Shown: positions 23,914 to 31,272 of the stretch, piece after piece
Layout: each line of letters begins with the position of its first letter
How positions within the stretch are numbered: the stretch's first letter is position 1
From: Clostridia bacterium
GTDB lineage: Bacteria > Bacillota > Clostridia > UBA1212 > UBA1255
Length of the DNA stretch: 39,501 nucleotides
Assembly (NCBI GenBank): GCA_016287565.1
Contig: JAEFAM010000018.1
Span: forward strand, 1 to 39,501
Reading direction: 5' to 3'
The notes under the pieces: generated by a model
What the model saw: only the letters and a program-made list of their open reading frames with translations
Told to the model about the DNA's origin: nothing
Databases searched by the model: none
Position numbers and translations under genes: made by a program

Positions 23914-23934
23914 GACCGGAAGCGGATGAATTGA

Positions 23935-24690
23935 ATGAAACAGAACGCGGATTACAAAACAATAGGGATCATCGGGGGCATGGGGCCTCTGGCTACCTGT
24001 GACTTTTTTGAAAAGATCATACGTATGACGGAAGCCTCCACCGACCGGGAGCACATACCGATCCTGATCGACTGCAACCCCCGGATCCCGGACCGCGTCA
24101 AGGCGATACTCTACGGAGGGGACGATCCCGTTCCGGAGATACTGAAGAGCGGCAGGAGGCTTATCGACGCGGGAGCGGAGATATTGCTGATGGGCTGCAA
24201 CACGGCATATTACTTCTACGAGAGGGTGGCAGGGGAATTGACCGCGCCCCTCATCAATATGCCTTACGAGACTGCAATGGGAGCCAGGCGGGCAGGCCTT
24301 AAGAAGGTGGGACTCCTGGCAACAGACGGCACCGTGTTGTCCGGCGTTTACGCGAAAGAACTGGAAAAAGCCGGAGTGGAGCAGGTGCTGCCCGACGAAG
24401 CGGGTCAACGGTCCGTGATGGATATGATTTATAACGGCATCAAAGCCGGGAATTCGGATATCGACCCCTCCGGATTCATCGAAACTGTGAATAAAATGAT
24501 GGCAAGCGGGGCGGAAGCGGTCATTCTTGGCTGCACCGAACTGCCCATCGCGTTCCATCTTTATAAAATAAACGCGCCCTTCCTGGATCCCGCGGTATTC
24601 GCCGCGGAAGCCGCCGTCACCATGGCGGGGGGCAAGGTTCGAAAACTGAACGAAAGCAGTTATGAGAGCCACGTCGGAGGAATAAGATAA
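23935..24690 (+). CDS. Asp/Glu racemase-family amino-acid racemase
   Basis: The 251-residue protein has the family's IGIIGGMGPLATCDFF N-terminus and both catalytic cysteines, in GCNTAYYF (about residue 88) and GCTELPIAF (about residue 199). The usual CNTAH His is Tyr here. These enzymes interconvert L- and D-amino acids without PLP; some family members are broad-specificity. It is cytoplasmic. It sits upstream of an adenylation/carrier/MBOAT cassette, so it could supply a D-amino acid for surface transfer; that link is inference. It is not a typical murI locus. Confidence 0.88.
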   Translation: MKQNADYKTIGIIGGMGPLATCDFFEKIIRMTEASTDREHIPILIDCNPRIPDRVKAILYGGDDPVPEILKSGRRLIDAGAEILLMGCNTAYYFYERVAGELTAPLINMPYETAMGARRAGLKKVGLLATDGTVLSGVYAKELEKAGVEQVLPDEAGQRSVMDMIYNGIKAGNSDIDPSGFIETVNKMMASGAEAVILGCTELPIAFHLYKINAPFLDPAVFAAEAAVTMAGGKVRKLNESSYESHVGGIR

Positions 24691-24692
24691 AA

Positions 24693-26192
24693 ATGAGTAG
24701 TTACGGAAGCCAGCCGGATTTCACAAAACGCAGTTCCGCAAAAAAAGGCGGCAGCGGCGTGTCCGGCGGGACGAAACTTATGATGGTATTGCTTTTGCTG
24801 GTGATAATAGCCTTGATCATCGGCATAATTGTCGTGAGTTCTAAAAACAGAAACAAAGAGCCGGGGCCCGGAGAAGTGGCCGTCGTCACGGCTCCCACGG
24901 ACAACGGCGTCACCGCCCCGCCCGCTACGGAAGTTCCCACCAACGTGCCGGAAGCTCCGGTAATCGACGCGGTGACTTTAGAGGCGGGGGAGACGATCCC
25001 GTCCGCGCAGGTGTTCCTTAAGGAAGGCCGGGAGGAAGCGGCAATATATTATCTGTCCAGCACCGCGGACGTTGACACGTCTGTGTGCGGCATATATCCG
25101 CTGGAGCTCCAGTGCGGCGAACACACCTACGCAGTGGAGATCGTTGTCCGCGATACCGTTCCCCCGGCCGCGGAGACTAAAAACGTTACCGTTCCCAGAG
25201 GGACGGAGGTCAGGCCGGAAGACTTCATCGCTTCCATAGACGACAAGACCGCCGTTGACGTTTCGTTCACGGCGCCCGTTGACACCTCCGAAGGCGGCAG
25301 GAAAGAAGTAGGCATACTGCTGCGGGACGGCGGCGGCAACGAGACCACCGTAACGGCGGTGCTGATCGTTGACGTGGACGAAGTGCCTCCGGTGATCGAA
25401 GCCATCGCCTACAGAGAGATATTTGCCGGAGAAACCATCTCCTACAGAGAGGGGCTCAGCGTAAGCGACGACCGGGGCGGAGAGGTGAAAGTCACCATCG
25501 ACTCCAGCGGCGTGAATCTTAAGGTCCCCGGAACGTACCAGGTGATATACACGGCCACCGACGAATCAGGCAACGTTGCCACCTTTACGGCCACGGTGCT
25601 GGTGCGAGATCCCGAAGAACTGAACACTCCCGACGGCAAATATTCCGAAGCCGCCATGCATAAAAAGTTCCGCGAACTGCTTCCGAATGTCATCGACAGC
25701 AGCATGAACGATATCGAAAAGCTTTACGCCATCTGGACCTACGTGTCGGAGCACATCTCCTACGTCAGCCATTCGGACAAGGACAGCTACGTAAGAGAGG
25801 CCATCCGCGGCCTTGACGAAGGCACCGGCGACTGCTTCACCTACTATGCCGCCATGAAAGCGTTTATGGAGGAGGCCGGTTTCGAGACAGTCGGCGTACA
25901 GCGCGAAGGCGGAAAAACGCAGCACTTCTGGAGCCTCGTAAAAGTCAACGGCGAATGGTACCACATCGACGCCTGCCCCAGATCCGAGTCGCGCCTGAGA
26001 TACTGGTACTGCTTCTTAAGGACCGACGAAGAACTGCTGGGCTTCGGCTCCTGGGAAGACGAAGAGACTTACCAGAAGGTCAATTATTACTACCACTTCG
26101 ACGCGTCGCTCTATCCCGCAAGCGCCACCAAGAACATAGCGGAAGCCCACGTCAACTGGGACACCGGCGAGATCGAACTTCAGATCTTCTGA
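24693..26192 (+). CDS. Membrane-anchored protein with Ig-like domains and transglutaminase-like (cysteine protease fold) domain
   Basis: The 499-residue protein has a short cytoplasmic tail, a transmembrane helix (about 28-50), Pro/Thr linker, two Ig-like beta-sandwich domains (about 150-310; DTVPPAAETKNVTVPRG, EVPPVIEAIAYREIFAGET) and a transglutaminase-like domain (about 330-460). The catalytic triad is visible as Cys381 in TGDCFTYY, His411 in QHFWSLVKV and Asp426 in YHIDACP. Such domains act as extracellular transpeptidases, proteases or isopeptide-forming enzymes. It begins 2 nt after the racemase stop and so is cotranscribed. Its position next to the amino-acyl relay suggests a role in processing or attaching surface amino-acyl or peptide groups. 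Confidence 0.85.
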   Translation: MSSYGSQPDFTKRSSAKKGGSGVSGGTKLMMVLLLLVIIALIIGIIVVSSKNRNKEPGPGEVAVVTAPTDNGVTAPPATEVPTNVPEAPVIDAVTLEAGETIPSAQVFLKEGREEAAIYYLSSTADVDTSVCGIYPLELQCGEHTYAVEIVVRDTVPPAAETKNVTVPRGTEVRPEDFIASIDDKTAVDVSFTAPVDTSEGGRKEVGILLRDGGGNETTVTAVLIVDVDEVPPVIEAIAYREIFAGETISYREGLSVSDDRGGEVKVTIDSSGVNLKVPGTYQVIYTATDESGNVATFTATVLVRDPEELNTPDGKYSEAAMHKKFRELLPNVIDSSMNDIEKLYAIWTYVSEHISYVSHSDKDSYVREAIRGLDEGTGDCFTYYAAMKAFMEEAGFETVGVQREGGKTQHFWSLVKVNGEWYHIDACPRSESRLRYWYCFLRTDEELLGFGSWEDEETYQKVNYYYHFDASLYPASATKNIAEAHVNWDTGEIELQIF

Positions 26193-26253
26193 GATCCCGG
26201 GATCGAACGAAAGAATAAACAGAGTACAAAAGAAAAAGACAGGAGAGTAAAAC

Positions 26254-27771
26254 ATGAACAACGTTCTCGAATATATGGAATCCACGGCGCCGCGCCTCCC
26301 GGATAAGGTAGCTTTCGCGGACGACGACTGCAGGCTGACTTTCGGACAGGTATACCGCAGGGCAAGAGGCACGGGCACCGCGCTCTCGGCAAAGGGCTAC
26401 TACCGCGAACCCGTGGTGGTGTACATGCACAAAAGCCCGGACATGGTCAACGCGTTTTTCGGCGTCGTGTACGCGGGCTGCTTTTACGTGCCCATCGACG
26501 AAGAGATGCCTGCCCACAGGATCGGGCTCATTTTCAACACCTTAAAGCCGAGAGCCGTCATCTGCGACGCAAAGACGGTGGACGCGGCGAAAGCCCTGGG
26601 CCAGGGCGAAGTGATGCTGTTCACCGACATCTGCGACACCCCGGAAGACACGGAAGCGCTGGCGACTATCAGAAAGCACGCGCTGGACGTTGACCCCATA
26701 TATATCGTGTTCACGTCCGGTTCCACAGGGGTGCCCAAAGGCGTGGTAGCGTGCCACCGCTCCGTCATAGACTATATAGAGACGTTGTCCGAAGCGCTGG
26801 GATTTAACGAGGATACCGTGTTCGGAAACCAGACGCCCCTCTATTTCGACGCCTGCCTCAAAGAGCTTTATCCCACGCTGAAGTTCGGCGCCACCACGTA
26901 CCTGGTCCCCAAAAAACTGTTCATGTTCCCGGTAAAGCTGGTGGAATATCTCAACGAAAAACGGATCAATACCGTATGCTGGGTGGTATCGGCATTGACG
27001 ATGATCTCCGCCTTCGGCACATTCGACACGGTGAAGCCGGAATACCTGCGCACCGTGGCGTTCGGCAGCGAAGTGTTCCCGATAAAGCAGTTCAATATGT
27101 GGCGGCAGGCATTGCCCGAAGCGTCCTTCACCAACCTCTACGGACCCACGGAAGCCACCGGAATGTGCTGCTACTACCACGTTGACCGGGAATTCGGCCC
27201 CGGAGACGTGATCCCCATCGGAGGGCCCTTCAGGAACACCGAGATACTGCTGCTGAAAGAGGACAACACTCTTGCCGCCGACGGAGAGACCGGCGAGATC
27301 TGCGTCCGGGGCACCTCGGTCACGCTGGGATACTACAACAACCCGGAGAAGACCTCCGAGGCATTCGTCCAGAACCCCCTCAACACCGCATACCCCGAGA
27401 TCATATACCGCACCGGAGACCTGGCGCGCCGCAACGCTTTCGGAGAGCTGGAATTCATTTCCCGCAAAGACTACCAGATCAAGCATATGGGCCACCGGAT
27501 CGAGCTGGGGGAGATCGAAGCCGTGGTGAATCTGGAAGAGGGAATAAAGTCCGCGTGCTGTATTTTTGATGACGCGGCAAAGAAAATTGTGCTATACTAT
27601 GTAGGCGATACGGACAACGTATCTCTCGGTAAGGTTTTGAGAGGGAAGCTGCCCCGGTATATGCTCCCTCACGCAGTGATCAGGCTGGATTCCATGCCAT
27701 TCACGCCCAACGGAAAGATCGACCGGAAACTGCTTAAAGAAAGGTGGATTTCAAATGGAGGAACTCCTTAA
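26254..27771 (+). CDS. Amino-acid adenylation enzyme (DltA-like, AMP-forming)
   Basis: The 505-residue ANL-superfamily enzyme has core motifs TSGSTGVPKG (about 154-163), NLYGPTEATG, YRTGDLARR and the C-terminal NGKIDRK with Lys488. It activates a carboxylic acid as an adenylate and loads it on the carrier protein encoded next. The FDACLKE motif keeps the Asp that in amino-acid-activating enzymes contacts the alpha-amino group, but differs from the FDLSVMD-type motif I associate with D-alanine ligases. An amino acid other than D-Ala is thus plausible. AGGAGA precedes the ATG. The gene overlaps the carrier gene by 17 bp. I avoid the symbol dltA because the substrate is uncertain. Confidence 0.88.
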   Translation: MNNVLEYMESTAPRLPDKVAFADDDCRLTFGQVYRRARGTGTALSAKGYYREPVVVYMHKSPDMVNAFFGVVYAGCFYVPIDEEMPAHRIGLIFNTLKPRAVICDAKTVDAAKALGQGEVMLFTDICDTPEDTEALATIRKHALDVDPIYIVFTSGSTGVPKGVVACHRSVIDYIETLSEALGFNEDTVFGNQTPLYFDACLKELYPTLKFGATTYLVPKKLFMFPVKLVEYLNEKRINTVCWVVSALTMISAFGTFDTVKPEYLRTVAFGSEVFPIKQFNMWRQALPEASFTNLYGPTEATGMCCYYHVDREFGPGDVIPIGGPFRNTEILLLKEDNTLAADGETGEICVRGTSVTLGYYNNPEKTSEAFVQNPLNTAYPEIIYRTGDLARRNAFGELEFISRKDYQIKHMGHRIELGEIEAVVNLEEGIKSACCIFDDAAKKIVLYYVGDTDNVSLGKVLRGKLPRYMLPHAVIRLDSMPFTPNGKIDRKLLKERWISNGGTP

Positions 27772-27982
27772 TATTTTAAAAGACATACACGCGGACGTGG
27801 ATTACGACACCTGCACCACGCTTATAGACGACGGCATACTGGACTCCTTCGACATCATCTCCATCATCACGGAGGTCAGTTCCGAATTCGACGTCCAGAT
27901 ACCGGCCAACGAGATCGTGCCGGAGAATTTCAACTCCGCTGCGGCTCTGTGGAAACTCATCGAAAAACTTCTTGACGAATAA
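27755..27982 (+). CDS. Acyl carrier protein (DltC-like)
   Basis: This is a 75-residue acidic four-helix carrier protein. The phosphopantetheine attachment site is Ser31 in DDGILDSFDIISI; the family more often has DSL or DSF at this point. It would carry the aminoacyl group as a thioester from the adenylation enzyme to the membrane acyltransferase. The gene overlaps the adenylation gene and precedes the MBOAT gene by 44 bp. Confidence 0.9.
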   Translation: MEELLNILKDIHADVDYDTCTTLIDDGILDSFDIISIITEVSSEFDVQIPANEIVPENFNSAAALWKLIEKLLDE

Positions 27983-28026
27983 CCGCGGCGGGAGCGGCGC
28001 TCCGTTCCCTCCGGACGATCATTGAC

Positions 28027-29604
28027 ATGCCCTTCGTATCATTCGGCTTTATTGCCTTCTTGGCGGCGCTGATGCTGCTTTATTATCTGGTGCCGAAACG
28101 CTTTCAGTGGATGATGCTGCTGGCGTTCAGCATCTTTTTCTATTGCTTTGCCGGCTGGACCTCCCTGATATTCATGGCCGTGACGATCCTGACCACCTAT
28201 TTCGCAGGCGCGGTGATAGGCAGGATGGCGGAAGCCCGGGACTCGTACATAAAAGAGCAGGGCGCGGCAATGGACCGGGATGCCAAAAAGGCATACAAGG
28301 CCAAGGTCAAAAAGCGCACCTACCTCATCCTCAGTCTCTGCCTGATCGTCAATCTGGGCATGCTGGCGGTGATCAAATATACGGATTTCGGCATCTCCAT
28401 CGTCAACGGCATTTTCAGGACCAACATAGGATATCTGAGATTCATATTGCCCCTGGGCATCTCGTTCTATATATTCCAGAGTATGGGATATATCATCGAC
28501 GTGTACCGCGGCAAATACGCTCCCGAGAAGAACTTTGCCAGATTCGCACTGTTCGTCTCGTTCTTCCCCCAGCTCCTGCAGGGACCCATCAGCCGCTTCG
28601 ACGAGCTGTCCCAGACGCTGTACGGACCTCACGATTTCGATTATCAGAATTTCGCGAAGGGCGCATGGCGCGTGGTCTGGGGCTTCTTCAAGAAAGTTGT
28701 CATAGCGGACAGGCTCGTGACCGCGGTCATCACGCTCTCGGGAGAACCCGATGTTTATAAAGGCGTGTACGTAGTTGCCCTGGTGCTGTTCTACGCCATA
28801 CAGCTGTACGCAGACTTCACCGGCGGCATCGATATCACCATCGGCGTTGCCCAGATGCTGGGAATAAAGGTGGCGGAGAACTTCGACCGGCCCTTCTTCT
28901 CGCTGAACGTCACCGAATACTGGCGCAGGTGGCACATCACCATGGGGACCTGGTTCAAGGACTATATCTTTTATCCCTTGTCCGTCAGCCCGAAAATGCT
29001 GAAGATCTCCAAGTGGTCCCGGGAGAAGCTGGGGCAGGCCATCGGCAAGCGGGTGCCCGTGTACCTCTCGACCATAATCGTCTGGTTCGCCACCGGCCTG
29101 TGGCACGGCGCCGCCTGGAATTTCATCGTATGGGGCCTGCTGAACTGCCTCGTCATCATAGTGTCCCAGGAACTTTCGCCGCTCTACCAGCGGTTCCACA
29201 AGAAGTTCCGGTTCAGCAATACCAAAGGATACAACGTGTTCCAGATGTTCCGTACCTTCTGGCTGATGGGATTCATAAGAGTGCTCGACGTGTACAGGGA
29301 CGTTCCCGGCACGTTCCGGCAGGTGGGGACAATATTTACCACGGCCAACTGGGGCGACCTGTTCAACGGCAGTTTCCTGGAGCTGGGGCTGGGCTGGCAG
29401 GATTTCGCGGTGGTGCTGGCAGGCTGCGCGGCAATGCTTACCGTAAGCATCCTCCAGAACAAGGGCCAGGTGCGCGACAGGCTGATGGCTCGGCCTCCCG
29501 TGGTGAGATACGCTTTGCTGATCGCGGCGGTCTGCCTGATAATGGTGTTCGGAGCCTACGGCATCGGATACGATTCCGGCGCGTTCATATACACGCGGTT
29601 CTGA
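28027..29604 (+). CDS. MBOAT-family membrane acyltransferase (DltB/AlgI-like)
   Basis: The 525-residue polytopic membrane protein starts with MPFVSFGFIAFLAALMLLYYLVP, has the family block LPLGISFYIFQSMGYIIDVYRG, and the catalytic His360 in GLWHGAAWNFIVWG. Such proteins move an acyl group across or at the membrane from a cytoplasmic carrier or CoA donor to an outer acceptor. In this operon the donor is probably the carrier protein encoded just upstream. The SGNH-fold protein encoded next, 15 bp downstream, is the expected extracellular partner. Confidence 0.93.
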   Translation: MPFVSFGFIAFLAALMLLYYLVPKRFQWMMLLAFSIFFYCFAGWTSLIFMAVTILTTYFAGAVIGRMAEARDSYIKEQGAAMDRDAKKAYKAKVKKRTYLILSLCLIVNLGMLAVIKYTDFGISIVNGIFRTNIGYLRFILPLGISFYIFQSMGYIIDVYRGKYAPEKNFARFALFVSFFPQLLQGPISRFDELSQTLYGPHDFDYQNFAKGAWRVVWGFFKKVVIADRLVTAVITLSGEPDVYKGVYVVALVLFYAIQLYADFTGGIDITIGVAQMLGIKVAENFDRPFFSLNVTEYWRRWHITMGTWFKDYIFYPLSVSPKMLKISKWSREKLGQAIGKRVPVYLSTIIVWFATGLWHGAAWNFIVWGLLNCLVIIVSQELSPLYQRFHKKFRFSNTKGYNVFQMFRTFWLMGFIRVLDVYRDVPGTFRQVGTIFTTANWGDLFNGSFLELGLGWQDFAVVLAGCAAMLTVSILQNKGQVRDRLMARPPVVRYALLIAAVCLIMVFGAYGIGYDSGAFIYTRF

Positions 29605-29619
29605 GAGGAGGTTGACGGT

Positions 29620-30699
29620 ATGAACAAGAAAAAAGTCGTTAAAATAATTGCCGCCGCCCTCTGCGCAGTGCTGGTGCTGGTACTGGCCCTCTGGTTTTTG
29701 CAGCGGCTGTTGACCCCGAAATATATCGATAAAAACGAAGAGGGGCTGCTGGTCAAAGAATATTACGACTACGCCGGGGGCAACGACGTGCTCTTCATAG
29801 GCGACTGCGAAGTCTATTCCAACTTCTCTCCCGTGCGCCTTTGGCAGGAATACGGCATCACCTCCGCCATCCGCGGGAGCCCTCAGCAGCTGATCTGGCA
29901 CTCATACTATATGCTGGAAGACACGCTCAGGTACGAGACTCCGAAAGTAGTGGTGTTCAACGTGCTGTCGATGAAGTACGGGGAGCCCCAGAGCGAGGCC
30001 TACAACCGGCTGGCGCTGGACGGCATGAAATGGTCTTCCGTGAAGCTCCGGGCCGTGAAGGCGTCGATGACGGAAGAGGAATCTCTGCTGAGCTACGTTT
30101 TCCCGCTGCTGCGCTTCCACTCCCGCTGGAGCGACCTGAGGTCCGAAGATCTGAAATACTTCTTCAACACCAGGCAGCTCTCCCACAACGGCTACGTTAT
30201 GCGCATTGACGTACAGCCGGTGGACTACATACCCAGGGCGGAACCCCTTGCCGACTATTCTTTTGCGGATACCTGCTGGGAATATCTTGACAAAATGAAA
30301 GATCTGTGCGAAAAGAACGGTATACAGCTGGTGCTGATAAAGGCGCCTACGCTGATGCCCCACTGGTACGACGAATGGGACGAGCAGATCGTCAAATACG
30401 CTTCGGACAACGGCCTGTGCTACGTCAATACGCTGCCCATCGCTGAGAGCGAGATCGGCATCGACTACACCGCCGACACGTTCGATGCCGGACAACACCT
30501 GAACCTTTCGGGAGCCGAGAAGCTTTCGTCCTGGTTCGGCGCCTACCTCAAGGCCAACACGGCGCTGCCCAATCACAGGGGAGAGGCGGACCTAGAACTT
30601 AAGTGGAGCGAGAAGATAGACCGTTATTACGAAATGGCCGACGCCCAGGCCGCTCAACTTGAAAGAGACGGAAAACTCAGCGGATACTGGGGAGACTGA
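29620..30699 (+). CDS. SGNH-fold extracellular protein (DltD/AlgX-like role) with Cys in the nucleophile position
   Basis: The 359-residue protein has an N-terminal signal-anchor helix (about 7-28) and an SGNH-like ectodomain. Block I reads VLFIGDCEVYSNFSP, with Cys63 where Ser is usual, and block V reads FDAGQHLNLSG with Asp289 and His293. The Asp and His are kept while the nucleophile is changed, so a thioester chemistry or a non-catalytic role should be considered. AGGAGG precedes the ATG. Its place immediately after the MBOAT gene parallels dltB-dltD and alginate-type MBOAT/SGNH pairs, which transfer the acyl group to an extracellular polymer. Confidence 0.85.
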   Translation: MNKKKVVKIIAAALCAVLVLVLALWFLQRLLTPKYIDKNEEGLLVKEYYDYAGGNDVLFIGDCEVYSNFSPVRLWQEYGITSAIRGSPQQLIWHSYYMLEDTLRYETPKVVVFNVLSMKYGEPQSEAYNRLALDGMKWSSVKLRAVKASMTEEESLLSYVFPLLRFHSRWSDLRSEDLKYFFNTRQLSHNGYVMRIDVQPVDYIPRAEPLADYSFADTCWEYLDKMKDLCEKNGIQLVLIKAPTLMPHWYDEWDEQIVKYASDNGLCYVNTLPIAESEIGIDYTADTFDAGQHLNLSGAEKLSSWFGAYLKANTALPNHRGEADLELKWSEKIDRYYEMADAQAAQLERDGKLSGYWGD

Positions 30700-30713
30700 A
30701 GGAGGAAATACAA

Positions 30714-31262
30714 ATGAAAAAAAGCAAAAAGATCCTGATCGCGTTACTGCTTGCCGCACTGATGACGGTGATAGCGCTGACAGCCGGCTGCGGCGGAAAC
30801 GACGATCCCGGAACCGATACCGGCAAGACCGCCGCCCCTGCGGACAAGACAGCCGCGCCTGAGGAAAAGGACGCGTACGTGTTTAAGAAAGGCGACGTCA
30901 CTATAAAGATGAACGCTCCGGCAGAGCCCATCATTTCCGCCCTGGGAGAGCCGGACCATTACTACGAAGAAGCCAGCTGCGCTTTCGAGGGAATGGACAA
31001 GACCTATACCTACGGCAGTATCGACGTGACCACCTACACGCTGAACGGCGCGGACTACATCGCCGGAGTGGTGCTGTGGGACGACAGCGTGGAGACGCCC
31101 GAGGGGCTGTACATCGGCGCCAGGGCCGAGGACGTTGCCAGGATATACGGCGAGGACGCCACGGGCAAGACCAGCGTTTCCCTTAAGAAGGGCGACGCGA
31201 ACCTGCTGATCCTGCTGAAGGACGGAGTGGTTACGTCTATACAGTATCTGGCGATCAACTGA
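30714..31262 (+). CDS. Small lipoprotein of unknown function
   Basis: The 182-residue protein has a clear lipoprotein signal (LTAGC, Cys26), a short Thr/Ala/Pro spacer and a domain of about 130 residues (SALGEPDHYYEEASCAFEGMDKTYTYG, TPEGLYIGARAEDVARIYGEDA). Motifs of the form LG-P-YxE and GLYIG-VxxxYG are reminiscent of BLIP/SmpA-like small beta-folds, but I cannot place it in a family firmly. GGAGG lies 8 nt before the ATG. It is within the acylation cassette (15 bp after the SGNH gene), so it may assist the surface-transfer complex. Confidence 0.8.
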   Translation: MKKSKKILIALLLAALMTVIALTAGCGGNDDPGTDTGKTAAPADKTAAPEEKDAYVFKKGDVTIKMNAPAEPIISALGEPDHYYEEASCAFEGMDKTYTYGSIDVTTYTLNGADYIAGVVLWDDSVETPEGLYIGARAEDVARIYGEDATGKTSVSLKKGDANLLILLKDGVVTSIQYLAIN

Positions 31263-31272
31263 TCCGGAGATC

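Noticed and set aside
26254-30699. Direct naming as dltA, dltC, dltB and dltD
   Set aside because: The gene order fits, but the adenylation-pocket motif and the Cys nucleophile differ from those of D-alanylation proteins, so the symbols would overstate the substrate.
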